Assembly (NCBI GenBank): GCA_023853785.1
Contig: JAJIRX010000490.1
Coordinates: forward strand, 1-64,000
From: Psilocybe azurescens
Taxonomy: Eukaryota > Basidiomycota > Agaricomycetes > Agaricales > Agrocybaceae
Reading direction: 5' to 3'
Length of the DNA stretch: 64,000 bases
Of this stretch, positions 10,652 to 21,249 are shown one piece after another. A program made the translations under genes and the position numbers. The stretch's first letter is position 1; every line of letters starts with the position of its first letter. The notes under the pieces are model-generated. The model worked only from the letters and a program-made list of their open reading frames with translations. It did not search any database and had not been told where the DNA came from.

Positions 10652-12070
10652 ATGGCGAAGGATAATCCACAGAGTTCCAAGGAGTCCAAGTTCTCCAGCA
10701 TGTTTGACACCTTCAAACGGTGCATTTCACCAGCCCCTTCAGAACAGAGCCAAGAAAGTTCTTCAAAGAGCCGGAGCCTGAGGCCGAAATCATTTTCAAA
10801 TCTCCAAGTACGACACCCTCCCAATTAACATCGTCCCTCCCTTTGGCCTCTTCAACAGCGGATTCTCGTGGTGAGACTGCTTTGGGTGAGCACCCTATCG
10901 TCTCCCCGTTCATACTCTATGCTAAACTCAATGTAGAGTCATCTATTGCTACCATTCCAAGTAGTATGCGTCAAATCATCACCTCGCAAACGGCGATACT
11001 TACCCCAATCCTAGGTCATCGCACGTCAGCGGTGTTATCTGAAACGCTACAACCAGCTAGTTTTTAGTAGTTAAAGGTGATTGATCGTCTGAAGCTATCC
11101 CGATCTTCAAACTGATTGTCATCCGTAGATGAGCCCAAATCTTCAGCCCAGCAAGCCACGACCACGACTACCTCTCTCGATCAATCTTATGGTGAGAAGA
11201 CAGTTACATATTACATGAATCGGGTATTAACATTCCATAATCTTCCTCAAGGATTAGTCAGAAACCCCCGAGGACAGTCAGACAGCGCTGAAGACCGTCA
11301 AGTACAAAAGATGTCCTAGCGGTAACAGGAAGATCCATCTTGACACTCACAAAGAGGCTGCCAGGGATCATAGACGGAAACCCAGTCAAGATGGCTCTTG
11401 GACTTGTGAAGCTGATCATCGAGATCCAACAGGTTCGGCATGGTTCTTCACGCTGCCCACTAACTGACTATCGCCTCAGGCCGTGGCAGACAATATGGAT
11501 GCCGTCAAACGAAGGCTAACTTGACAGCGAGCTCAGCTGGAGACAGTGGAGAAGGAACTGGGAGATTGGACACCGAAGACTCCTCAAGAAGGCCGATGGA
11601 TAGACCAGTTCAAATTGTATAGTTTACAGTCTTCCCAGCGAGAGTAAATTGACAACTATATCATAATTTAGGACCCTTAAAGAAGAATTGGACAAATTGA
11701 TCCTGCTGAGTGAAGAGTGGCTCGTGAGGAAAGTTGCGGACCATGAGGATGAGAAAACGCGATATCACGGGAAATTTTCGAGCGCATCAACGAGGCCAGA
11801 GTGCAGTTTGAGGTGTGTACCGCCTCTTCCTTTTCGCATCTCTTGATTTATATCTCTCGTTTATTTAGCTGGCTATCGGGATTAGAGTCTTTAAGAGTGT
11901 GTACGACATGGAGAGGGCACTCAGGGTTCGTATATCGCTTGTTTCGCGCATCTCATGGCTCACGGTTCCAACAGAAACTCTTGTTCAATGGTCTCGCACC
12001 CTCGAAGATTGCCGACCACAAATACCACTTAGAAAGCCAAGAAGAGCGGCGTGTACGGCGTTTGGGGTGA
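10652..12070 (+). pseudogene. NLR-like (NACHT-type) gene, N-terminal remnant
   Basis: Short exons separated by 45-60 nt GT-AG introns can be followed. One runs from ATG 10652 to about 10807 with intron 10808-10858. A well-preserved pair is joined by intron 11433-11479 (RSILTLTKRLPG, MALGLVKLIIEIQQ, then AVADNMDAVKRR). Later exons read QLETVEKELGDWTPKTPQ, TLKEELDKLILLSEEW, EIFERINEARVQFE, LAIGIRVFKSVYDMERAL and KLLFNGLAPSKIADH. This helical, Glu-rich pattern is what I know from the region preceding the NACHT domain in agaricomycete NLR-like proteins. An in-frame TGA at 11522-11524 and a frameshift near 11765 break it, and no NACHT domain follows after 12070. The family assignment is inference from memory. 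Confidence 0.5.
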
Positions 12071-12795
12071 GGGGGCAATTTAATGCAAAAGGCTGTGTGT
12101 TACACTATGAGTGTGGGGCGTACAGGCTAAATGACTTTGGAGGGGGATCCAAAGTAGCCATTTCGTCTTTATAGACTCATCAGTAGCTATCGTACGTAAG
12201 GAATATTACTATATGCTCCTAAAATAAGCGCGTGTTTACTAAGCTAAGCGCCTATTCTTAGCGAATCGACTATCGATTTCTAATCGTTTTGTATTACCTT
12301 TGTAATCTTTCTGGTACTAAAACGGGAACGTCAGAGGTCTTACTGACTAATTACAATAGAGCTGATTAAGCTCGTTTCCAATAATGTCGTGGATGATTAG
12401 TTATCGAGTCACTTTGATTATGAATCGTAGAGCTAGAGTTGCTCCGATCTAGCATTCTGACTAAAACGTTAGTCATATTCGAGTAATAGCTTACCAACCT
12501 GGTCGAGAATAGACCATAGACTTCTGCAATAATAGCAGTCTATTCGCGCTACTAACGCTACCCGGCCAAGTCCGAAGACGAGTCCGGCCCGGTCGACCTA
12601 CTTTGTACAAGGCCAAGTTCCTGGGTTCGAACCTACTAATCCGGCGGTGCGTCGTTTTCGGCGCTGCTTACTAACCTAGGTGTTGGGCGTTGCTTACTAA
12701 ACCAGCGGTGCTTCGTTTTCGGTAAGATCCGAGTTACTCGATCGAGACGTTTCGACAATTCGACGTCGATGCGAAATAGTGGCACACTTCCCTTT
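12071..12795. other. Non-coding stretch
   Basis: No gene is visible. There are two loosely repeated segments around 12640-12725 (GTCGTTTTCGG and TGCTTACTAA occur twice). A perfect Pol III B-box-like string, GGTTCGAACC, sits near 12625, but no A box or cloverleaf fits around it. Confidence 0.5.
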
Positions 12796-12814
12796 CTTTC
12801 TAGAATCCTGACAA

Positions 12815-13720
12815 GGGTCTGTGATCAGAGGCCGGCCTCTAACCCCAAGTGATTTCTATGTTCCATGGAACATAAATTTCACCTAGCTGGCCTCAAGGCA
12901 TACATATCATCATGAAAACAAAGAATATGTTTGAGGCTGTTGATTTTTAATAGCAAAATCTGAATTCATTTGAGGCCGGCCTCTGAGGCTGATTTTTAAT
13001 AGAAAAATATGAATTTGCGTGAGGCCGGCCTCTGAGGCCGATTTTTAAATGGAAAAATTTGAATTTGTTTGAGGCCAGCCTCTGAGGCCAAATATTATGT
13101 TCCATAAAACTTATTTTTTGCTGAGGCCAGCCTCAAAGCCTTTAAACACTGTATATTATATTCCATGAAATGTGCAATTCATTGAATGATTTCCAATGAC
13201 TATTCAGCTTATATGTATCTCAGTCCTCAATATCAATTGGTGACTGATTGAGAATAGAGAACATATGAAGATGTTAAAGGCTATCTTGAGTGTTCAAATT
13301 TTATGTTTTATGAAACTTATCTTTCAGTAAAGTAAGCCCCAAATACAATAATATAGAATCCTGACCAAGACTGCTGGTCAGAAGCCAGCTTCAAAACCCT
13401 AGTAAAATTTATGTTTCATAAAACATAACATTCATTCAACTGGCCTCAAAGTTCAGACATTAACCATGGTCCATCAAAATGAAAAATGTGTTCAATACCA
13501 GTGAGTATTAAATATGGAAAGCATAAAATTTTTCAAAGCCAGCTTCAAAGAGTGTTAAGTGAAAAATCTGAATTTGTTTGAGACCAGCCTCTGAAGTAAA
13601 ATATTATGTTCTATAAAACATATTATTTAGACTCTCAGACTAGCCTCTAACATTTTCATATGTTTTCTGTTCTTGTGAATTGTGAAAATAATAAAAGTAT
13701 TTGAAGCCAGTCTCATAGAG
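12815..13720. repeat. Degenerate repeats with palindromic cores
   Basis: An AT-rich block in which two palindromes recur: GAGGCCGGCCTC (perfect, at about 12830, 12973 and 13021, with degenerate forms such as GAGGCCAGCCTC afterwards) and ATGTTCCATGGAACAT (perfect near 12858, degenerate later). The best-preserved part, 12950-13100, is three units of about 50-60 bp, each a GGCC palindrome followed by TGATTTTTAATAGAAAAAT-like DNA. No ORF. Confidence 0.7.
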
Positions 13721-13740
13721 TGGGTTTTAACAGGAAAATC

Positions 13741-14786
13741 AAGTATGACATACAGCACTTCTGTTTGAAAATAATACAGATAGAAAACAGATATTCTGTT
13801 TGGTGGCTGTAAGTTAAACAAACAGTATTTCTGTTTCTAAGCTGTAAGTCAATAATACACCCAAATAAAGAGAATTTCTATTCTTTGTCTGTTTGTTAAA
13901 TATACAGAATAGTTGTATGTAATTGCTGTATGTAAAACATACAGATATTGTGTATGTAATCACTGTATGTTATACAAACACGAGTTCTGCAAAGAAAACA
14001 CACAGTCAAAGTACAGAGTTTCTGTTTGTTTTACTTACAGAATTTATGTATATGATTGCTGTATGTAAAACTTACACCAAATATACAGTATTTGACTCGC
14101 TGAGCGAGTCAATGAGTGCACAAAGAATTCGCATTTTGAGTGCAATAGCAACTCGCACTCACCAAAAATGATTTTATTCAAATGCTGGAATCGACTCGCT
14201 TTTCATTCAATTTAATTTCATTGGTGCAAAGACGTGCACTAGCATTCAATTTAATGAATTTAATGTCATTGATGCATGCTTTACTGACTACAAAAATCAA
14301 GCATCAGTGAGTCTTCTGTAAATGACAAGGCCAAAATGAAAAGTGAGTCAATTCCAGCATTTGAATAAAATCATTTTTTGTCGAGTGTGAGTTGCTATTG
14401 CACTCAAATGCGAATTCTTTGTGCTCATTGACTCGCTCAGCGAGTCAAATACTGTATATTTTGGTATAAGTTTTACATACAGCAATCATAAACATAAATT
14501 CTGTAAGTAAAACAGAAACTCTGTACTTTGACTGTAAGTTTTCTTTACAGAACTCGTGTTTGTATAACATACAGTGATTACATACACAATATCTGTATGT
14601 CACAGCAATTACACAACTATTCTGTATATTTAACAAACAGACAAAGAATAGAAATTCTCTTTATTTGGGTGTATTATTGACTTACAGCTTAGAAACAGAA
14701 ATACTGTTTGTTTAACTTACAGCCACCAAACAGAATATCTGTTTTCTATCTGTATTATTTTCAAACAGAAGTGCTATGTCATACTT
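13741..14786. repeat. Large inverted repeat, arms about 460 bp
   Basis: The left arm 13741-14207 and right arm 14335-14786 are imperfect reverse complements along their full length, separated by about 127 bp. Landmarks pair exactly: AAGTATGACATACAGCACTT at the left end with its complement near 14767-14786, and the internal hairpin GACTCGCTGAGCGAGTC at about 14096 with the one near 14431. The arms are filled with CTGTATGT/ACATACAG words. No coding potential. It resembles a foldback transposon or a palindromic MITE; I see no clear target duplication. Confidence 0.9.
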
Positions 14787-15443
14787 ACAGCAATTCTTAC
14801 ATAAGTTCTGTATTTAATTCACTGTAAGTTTTACTTACACTGGTCAGCGCCAGCAGTGTCAGTGGTTTCCATCAAAACATTGAACTTCACTATATGCTGA
14901 GAAGAAGCTGTTCCGTGTATTGATTTTGTTGGAAAGCCTTGATACGCTGCCAGCCGACATGCCGTCTTTTGATGGCTGTGGCACTTAACAAACAACTTTA
15001 TTCTCTAGTACTTCAAAAAGGCAACGAGATCAATTAGAAAACCCGCCGTTGAAAATTATAATGCCTGTACTGTTCGAACAGCATACTGGCTATGTAGCAT
15101 AAACTTATTTATTCAACAATTTTTGTTTTGCTTCTACTTAGCTACGCTCAAAAGCAACAAAGACTACCTTGAAACCTTGAGATTTACGTAAGAATGGGCA
15201 TCGCCAATTGCTAAGAATCACCACTTTCCCATGCCAGAGATATCGCCCTGCTGGCAAATGGTAATACTCCTGGAGTATTGCCATCCACACTACCTGTCAG
15301 TAACTGATATGATATCTTTGTTCCACACTATTGCTCTACGTTCTCGTATGACCCTTGAAATAACTGGGTCACAAGTTATTGGTTGAGCTAGAACATAGTT
15401 GAAGTGGCAGGAGCTCACTCAAGCTGGTTCCTGTTGAAATATG
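14787..15443. other. Non-coding stretch
   Basis: No gene, repeat or RNA is recognisable between the inverted repeat and the MITE; stop codons are frequent in all frames. Confidence 0.5.
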
Positions 15444-15445
15444 TA

Positions 15446-16133
15446 CAGTCGTGGACAATCAAACTTGACAAGAAAAATGAACTTTTATTGGTGGCCCCGA
15501 AAACAATTGGAATTGGTAGAATCCCATTTAAGGAGCTTCCGACCAACTTTCAGCTCATCCTATCAAGCTGTTCCCTTTAAATTACCAATTAAGGAATGTA
15601 TACCCTAAAATACTGACTGGACCTTTTAAAAAATTGGTAAAATCTTGAAAAATAGCGGAATCACATTCTTTTTGAAGAGCGGGATGATACCAAAGTTTGG
15701 TAAGATTATATTGAGCTGTTCCTTTCTAAAAATAAATCCAAAATCCTACCGTCTAAGCTACAAATCACTGATTACTTATTGTAGGGCAAAGAAGAAGGCA
15801 AAGAGAAACATTACCAGCCTTTGCAGTCAATTAAAGACAGCTTCCCATGTCCACTCTGTGATCCAGGCTGACTTCAATGAGCAATCAGCTAACCATGATG
15901 GGTGGGAGGCTGACATCTAGCAATTGGATGTCATTATCAACCCAACTTGGGTACATAAAATGTTATTGGTTTTGGTCAAAAATTTGGCTGATCTAAATGG
16001 CTTGTGGGAAAAACATTGGAGGTGTGTTTTTTGACGTATTTTGATGAACTGAACAAGAATCTGAAATCTGATTTCTGAAAATTTGTTTGGCAGCTGAGAT
16101 CACTCAATTGTTGAGTTTGATTGTCTGTGACTG
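15446..16133. mobile_element. TA-flanked MITE (Tc1/mariner type), 688 bp
   Basis: The ends are inverted repeats: CAGTCGTGGACAATCAAACT on the left and, read from the right, CAGTCACAGACAATCAAACT. The element is flanked by TA on both sides (15444-15445 and 16134-16135), the Tc1/mariner target. The interior has one 91-codon ORF (15645-15920) with no transposase signature, so it is probably non-autonomous. Confidence 0.8.
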
Positions 16134-16448
16134 TACATGTGCTACAGAGTAAAATCACACCCTTGTGAGTCTGTTATTCTGAAGTTTACAGCTAACTGCA
16201 AAATGGTAGGCCATTTCCATTTTTTGATGTCTGCCTCTCTTTGGCAAGAGCCTTGTCCAAATAGCCAGATTTGGTAACAAGTACTGACCCGCGCCCATGA
16301 CTAAGTAGAATCTACTGCAGACATCGACAATGACACTTTACATTAATCCTATGTCAAATCAACAGTTTTAAGCTTTTGTTGTTGATTGTATTGTGCTGAT
16401 TATCCTCCTCACTGAAAGACAGGAGCATCAAACCTGAGTTCATGATGG

Positions 16449-16455
16449 TATATAA
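16449..16455 (+). promoter_or_regulatory. TATA box of the cargo gene
   Basis: TATATAA lies 42 bp before the ATG at 16497, well placed for a short 5' untranslated region in a fungal gene. Confidence 0.4.
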
Positions 16456-16496
16456 GGCTGAGTGCATAGTGCTGCTTGTGTCAGTCCACCCTTGCT

Positions 16497-19400
16497 ATGT
16501 CTAATCCAAATTACCAAAATCCTTATTACCACTACATCAGGAAAAAATATACCTGCAGTAGTGCTATGTAGCCCCAGTAGAACTGGTAGCTGGATTGCAC
16601 ATCACCCTTTGCTGTAGCACCTGGTAGTCACATGTGACAGCTACTGTAGTTCCAGTAGCACCAGTAGATTCTGTGTGTGACTACATAGCCCCAGTAATTG
16701 TCATATATCACTATACAGTTCTGGTGGCCATCACACATAACTACCAAAATACTGTTGGTGGCTATATATCTTCCACTTGTGTCTATATATATTTGCAGTA
16801 TTTTACATCCCACAAGTGCTGGTTGTTAGTTTATTACAAATTTTCCAAGTTACTCAGTTCACAAGAAAATGCTAATGCATTAAAGTCACATGATATTTGT
16901 AATAAATGTGGAATGATAAAATACACTCAACAGGAATTGAACCAAAAGCTTTATATATAATAATTCTACACATGCTCTACCAAATACACCATCATTGCTT
17001 GTACTATCTACCACATTTAATGAATTATATACCCTTTTTTCAACACCAATAATATATTCTGGCACTTGCTCTCAAGCTATATCCATATATCATATATCAA
17101 AATAATCAGAAAATTGAAGGTAATGTGTCTGCAATTAAATCATTATGTGAATATTAGGTCAGCATGTTTTCTGCTTGGTACATGTGGGGCAGTGTAAAGA
17201 CCTCCTTCAAAGTGGCCAGTAATTTACTATGGTTATATTTTATAGTTTGTAACTAACTTTTTTTCAGACCACTTTCTCAGGTGTGCCTTAAATCATAGTT
17301 CTCTGCCTGCTGTGTAGGCCTCTATAGACAATGGCTGCTCATGAATTAAGTGGACTGAGCACAGTAAAGAATGGTTCATAAAGCATATTGAGCATATTTG
17401 TAAGAGGTTTTCCAATCTCTGACAGCAGAGGGGTGGAAATCAAAGCTTTGCAGTTAACTCCTCTTACAGAAGTTGAAGAAAAATGTATTCAATAAGGCAG
17501 AGGAGTTCATTATCTGTCAATTATACACAGAATGCTGTCTTCCATTCTTGTTGACAGAGCCTGTGCATAACACATGAGGACTTTCACTTAAAAATGATTC
17601 AATATCATTATATTTGTTTCTGTCTCACCCCATTGTGCCACAGTATATATATTTTCATTATGACTGCATTTTTTTTCATTGTATCTATAAATTTTCAAAC
17701 CCATATATTTCTTGCTCTCATTTAAGATTTAATTGAAAGTAAAAAATTATCACTATGCCCTACTAAGCTGAAATTTTTATTGCATAATTTATGTAGCATA
17801 TATAACATGTGGAAATACTGTGTACTGGTAGTAGACTATGAGCTATATGGTGTTGGTAGCATTGACTAGAGTCTACATAGAGCTACAGGAGCTATGTAGC
17901 TCAGAGTGTGAGCTACTGAGTTCTCAGTAGACCTGTGCCAGAGCTACTAGGCTCTATGTAGATGTGCATCAGGACTACTGAGTGCTACTGGAGCTACTGG
18001 AGATCAGAGTGTGGGCTACTGAGCATCCAGTAGATCTGTGCCAGAGCTACTGGGCTCTATATAGATGTGCACCAGAACTACTGAGTGCTACTGGAGCTAC
18101 TGGAGCTACTGCAAAAGCAAAATTCTACCAGTGCTACATAGCTTAAGTGACATTCTACTGGGCAGTTTTCTTTTTCTGATGTACCCCAGGCCCTGCAAAA
18201 TAGTGCGGGAGTGGCGGATTTCTCCTTGGTGTAGCCCTATGCCATCGCCCTCAAAATATTGCTGTAGTTGCCAATCACATGCTCAACAATCAAGCAGCTG
18301 GGTTGGATGATGAAGACAAAAATATTGATCCACTGCCTAGAACACCGCAGGCTACTCAGGGCATGGAAGCAATAGGTATTTTTGAATATATTCTTCATAT
18401 TTCCTACTGACAAATTTTATTCTCAAGGCCGCTGTGGCATTGTTGTACCCTTTCCTGGCAATGACAAGGTCACCAGAGACATTGAGTTCCAGGTTGATAT
18501 TCCTGCCGTGATTTTGTGACCGTATTATAGCTTCAATGAATCTGGATCCCGCAACTGCTCAGCTAGGTTGGAAGACTAGTGATGAGGAAGAAAGCGTGCT
18601 GCATCCCATCAATTTGACACCAACTCTGACATTGATAATGCATTCAAAACCATTCTCAGCATCCAGAACAACCCATGTAGGAGGAAGGAAATTGTTATGG
18701 AGGTTGTCCACTTGGTATGTCAGGCTTATTCTATTTCTATTATATATCACTCATTTGTTTCAGAATCCCGCAATGCCTCAAGCTCCAAAGAAGAAAATTA
18801 ATGGCAGTCGATCCACAGACTCTGCATACAGTGCTGAGCTCCGTGTCGTCAAGGAAAAGCTGCAATGTGCACATCACAGTGGACCAAATAGATGGTGCTA
18901 TGTGAGCCCTGAGAATCCGACAGAGCATGTAGCTCTTGGCCTTGAAGAAATTACTCTATGGGCACGGAAAATAGTGAGTTCTTATGTGTATATCACTGTG
19001 AATTTTTTAAAAATTATTGGCAAGCATGATAATGATGCCGATGCAGACTGTGTTCATCCACCACATTGTCATTCTTTCGACAACCTTGTCCAAAAGGCCA
19101 ACCGGATACGTCCTGTCAATTCCAAGTCTAATGTCCCACCCATACATGTTCATATCAATAATGCACCTCTTGGGGAGTCAAGCTGTCACAACATTATCTC
19201 TGGTGACTCCACTGGACCGGGCATGAAACACACCCATTCTACTTTCTTGGTCGATACAAGTGACAGCGATGAAGAGTCACTTCCTCTGGCTGATGTTCTA
19301 CAAGATCTCAACTGAAAGTACCCTCAACTCGATCTACCACAATATTTGCCTCTTCTCAATCATCAGAAGATTGTCTATGCAGAGACCATTTTGGAGCTTG

Positions 19401-19543
19401 AGAAGGACTACTTAGTTGCACTAGGAATCCCTGAAGGAGCAGCTCAACCGTTGGTGAAAGGGGTTGAAAAGGTTATTTTGGGCAAAGAAAAGGAGAGGAA
19501 GAAGGCCCGCCTCTATCAAAAAGAACAAAGTGTTGAAATATAG
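16497..19543 (+). pseudogene. Cargo gene: agaricomycete protein with SAM-like C-terminus
   Basis: ATG 16497 opens a frame (MSNPNYQNPYYHY) that is interrupted at the TA used by the nested element and continues from 18184 to the TGA at about 18308. Further exons read GIVVPFPGNDKVTRDIEFQV (after an intron ending near 18428), ASMNLDPATAQLGWKTSDEE, CRRKEIVMEVVHL, NPAMPQAPKKK (after an intron ending 18763) and HSGPNRWCYVSPE, then an intron of about 52 nt ending near 19023. The C-terminal part, YPQLDLPQYLPLLNHQKIVY, looks like a SAM-type helical domain. Frameshifts near 18518 and 18585 and an in-frame TGA at 19313-19315 just before the SAM-like part break it. I know this protein type as frequent in agaricomycete genomes; its function is unknown to me. 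Confidence 0.55.
16535..18181. mobile_element. Nested 1647-bp TA-flanked element
   Basis: It begins CATCAGGAAAAA and ends TTTTTCTGATG with TA on both sides (16533-16534, 18182-18183); inside the ends, CAGTAG and TAGCACTGGTAG words are also inverted. Most of its length (to about 17970) recurs at 52859-54304, which independently defines the left end. The right part is low-complexity, built of GAGCTACTG/CTACTGGAG words. No transposase ORF, so presumably non-autonomous. It sits inside the cargo gene's first exon. Confidence 0.75.
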
Positions 19544-19710
19544 TAGGTGCTATGTAGTATTATATCTCTTTCTTTATTGTACATACCCGCAGTCTCTGTA
19601 CCATCCAGCAATGTTTTTGGTGTTATCGAATTAAAAACTGCTTCCCAAAGTATCGCATATGGGTCACAGCTTTCTTCACCTGTCAGTTCCCAAAGTACGT
19701 AGTCATTATT

Positions 19711-20678
19711 TCAGCGAAGCCATGCTTTTATTCCAGAGAAGCCCTCTTCGATGGGGTTGAAGTCAGGTGAGTAAGGAGGTAGATAGCGAAGACGCATGCC
19801 TCGACCTTCAATCAGTGCACGTAGGTCATCAAAATGGTGTGCGCTGGCATTGTCAAGAACAAGAACAGAATTTTGCTGAGGGTACGGATTCATTTGGTCC
19901 AGCAATACCTCAACATACAAGCGAAACTCATCCGCTGTCCACGACGTTGTGAGAATGTCAATGTGGAGAATTCCGTTGAGCGAGATTGCAGGAAAATTGA
20001 GTATCGTTGACCTCGAACAAAGTAATCATGGCGCCTTGCACGTTTACCCAGTGGTGCCCATCCCATGCTCCGCCGACGGTCATTCTATTGCAGGCAGACT
20101 CGTCCAAGAAAACGAGAGTTTCTGGTGGGTAGTTTTCCCCAATATCAATCTGATACTGTGATCTCTGCTCTTCATTTCGCTCTCGGGCAGGTCGTGTAAT
20201 CTTTACAGTCTTTGGTTACACAAAGTTCAAAATTCAATAGCGCATCTATTATTGCTTACTTTCTTCTTGGTTAATCCACGTTTGTGTAGAGTACGTGTAA
20301 TTGTGGTTGCATCCACCTCAACATTGTAGGCAGCAGATAACGCATTCTGTAGCTCCGATACCAAGATATCAGGCCTTTGCTCAATAAGACATTCGAGATA
20401 CTGGGTAACAGTTTGCACCGGTCAGCATGCCATCCGCAAAAAATGGTGTTAGAACATACCAAGACATCCAATGATGTCAACACACGAGGTCTGCCCTTCT
20501 CTACACCTAAATTTTGCTTCAACACTGTCCCAGTAGTCTTCCACAGGCCTATAAATCTTCGGATGCATCGAGGACTGATTCCTGTGGCAAGAGCAATATT
20601 CCTTGTCTTCATTCCTCTGACAAACATTGTTATAACGAGCCTCTTCTGCTCCTCTGATATGTACCGAAAGTTAGACAT
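19711..20678 (-). pseudogene. Tc1/mariner-type DDE transposase
   Basis: The N-terminal exon (ATG at 20678) encodes a helix-turn-helix, MSNFRYISEEQKRLVITMF, and a linker GRPRVLTSLDV. After an intron (about 20402-20459) a second helical segment follows, YLECLIEQRPDILVSELQNA, then a third exon from about 20200. The DDE core shows LVFLDESACN, LVLDNASAHH and, 34 or so residues later, NPIEEGFSGIKAW, ending at the TGA at 19711. Two single-base losses, near 20075 and near 19995, break the third exon. It would cut and paste the surrounding element, reading toward the cargo gene. Confidence 0.85.
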
Positions 20679-20888
20679 GATTTATTAGTAACGTAGTAGG
20701 AGTTTTGAAAAGAGTGCAAGAACTAGGACTCCGAGTCGACGTTCACTCGACGAGGCGGCGGCGGTCATGACTCAAAGGCGCAACGTCCAAATCCGGTTGT
20801 TTTGACAAGGCTTTTGCCAAACAGGGGCGGACATCAAAGAAATGGAAACGGCCTACCATTTTGCAGTTAGCTGTAGCTACCCGACTTT

Positions 20889-21245
20889 GCTCACCAATCA
20901 CTACGTCCTTATAGCCTCGGCAAATTCGCGGCCATTGAAATACACTAAACCTCGAACTTGGAGGTGGATTATCATGATTTCAGCTAAAGTCGGAGCAGGA
21001 TGAGGGCTAGACACGACGCATCGACGTCCGGCAACCGAGCATTTTACGATGAGACGTTTGAATGATGGGTATGTGATTTTATTCTTGATACACGTTCTAT
21101 TCTCACAGATCTTATTGAAGCTACCTGCCTTCACTCACCAATTACCACGTCTGTATGGCCTCAGCAAGTTCACGGCCTTTGAAACACATTACATCTCGAA
21201 CTGGGAGGCGGATTATCGTGATTTCAGCTGAGATAGGAGGGGAAT
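20889..21245. repeat. Tandem duplication, period about 244 bp (unit 1)
   Basis: CTCACCAATCACTACG at 20889 and CTCACCAATTACCACG at 21133 start two similar copies, each with a CGGCC-TTGAAA-ACA block and a GATTTCAGCTRAGAT-like block. A matching pair lies at about 30557-30960. The function is not clear, and no conserved protein frame spans them. Confidence 0.7.
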
Positions 21246-21249
21246 GAGG

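Larger units (their letters stand above)
16189..20873. mobile_element. Tc1/mariner-like transposon with cargo gene
   Basis: Imperfect terminal inverted repeats of about 92 bp (16189-16281 and 20781-20873) share CAGCTAACTGCAAAATGG and later CATTT-TTTGATGTC and TTTGGCAA-AGCCTTGTC blocks. TA lies on both sides (16187-16188 and 20874-20875). Inside are a minus-strand DDE transposase (19711-20678) and a plus-strand multi-exon gene (from 16497) converging on it, plus the nested 1647-bp element. At 4.7 kb it is far longer than a typical Tc1/mariner element, explained by cargo and nesting. Both genes are damaged. Confidence 0.85.

Noticed and set aside
12600..12700. tRNA gene or tRNA-derived SINE around the GGTTCGAACC string
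   Set aside because: The B box is perfect, but no A box, acceptor stem or anticodon arm can be folded at the proper distance.
15645..15920. Transposase gene inside the 688-bp MITE
   Set aside because: The 91-residue ORF has no DDE or helix-turn-helix signature and no continuation in other frames.
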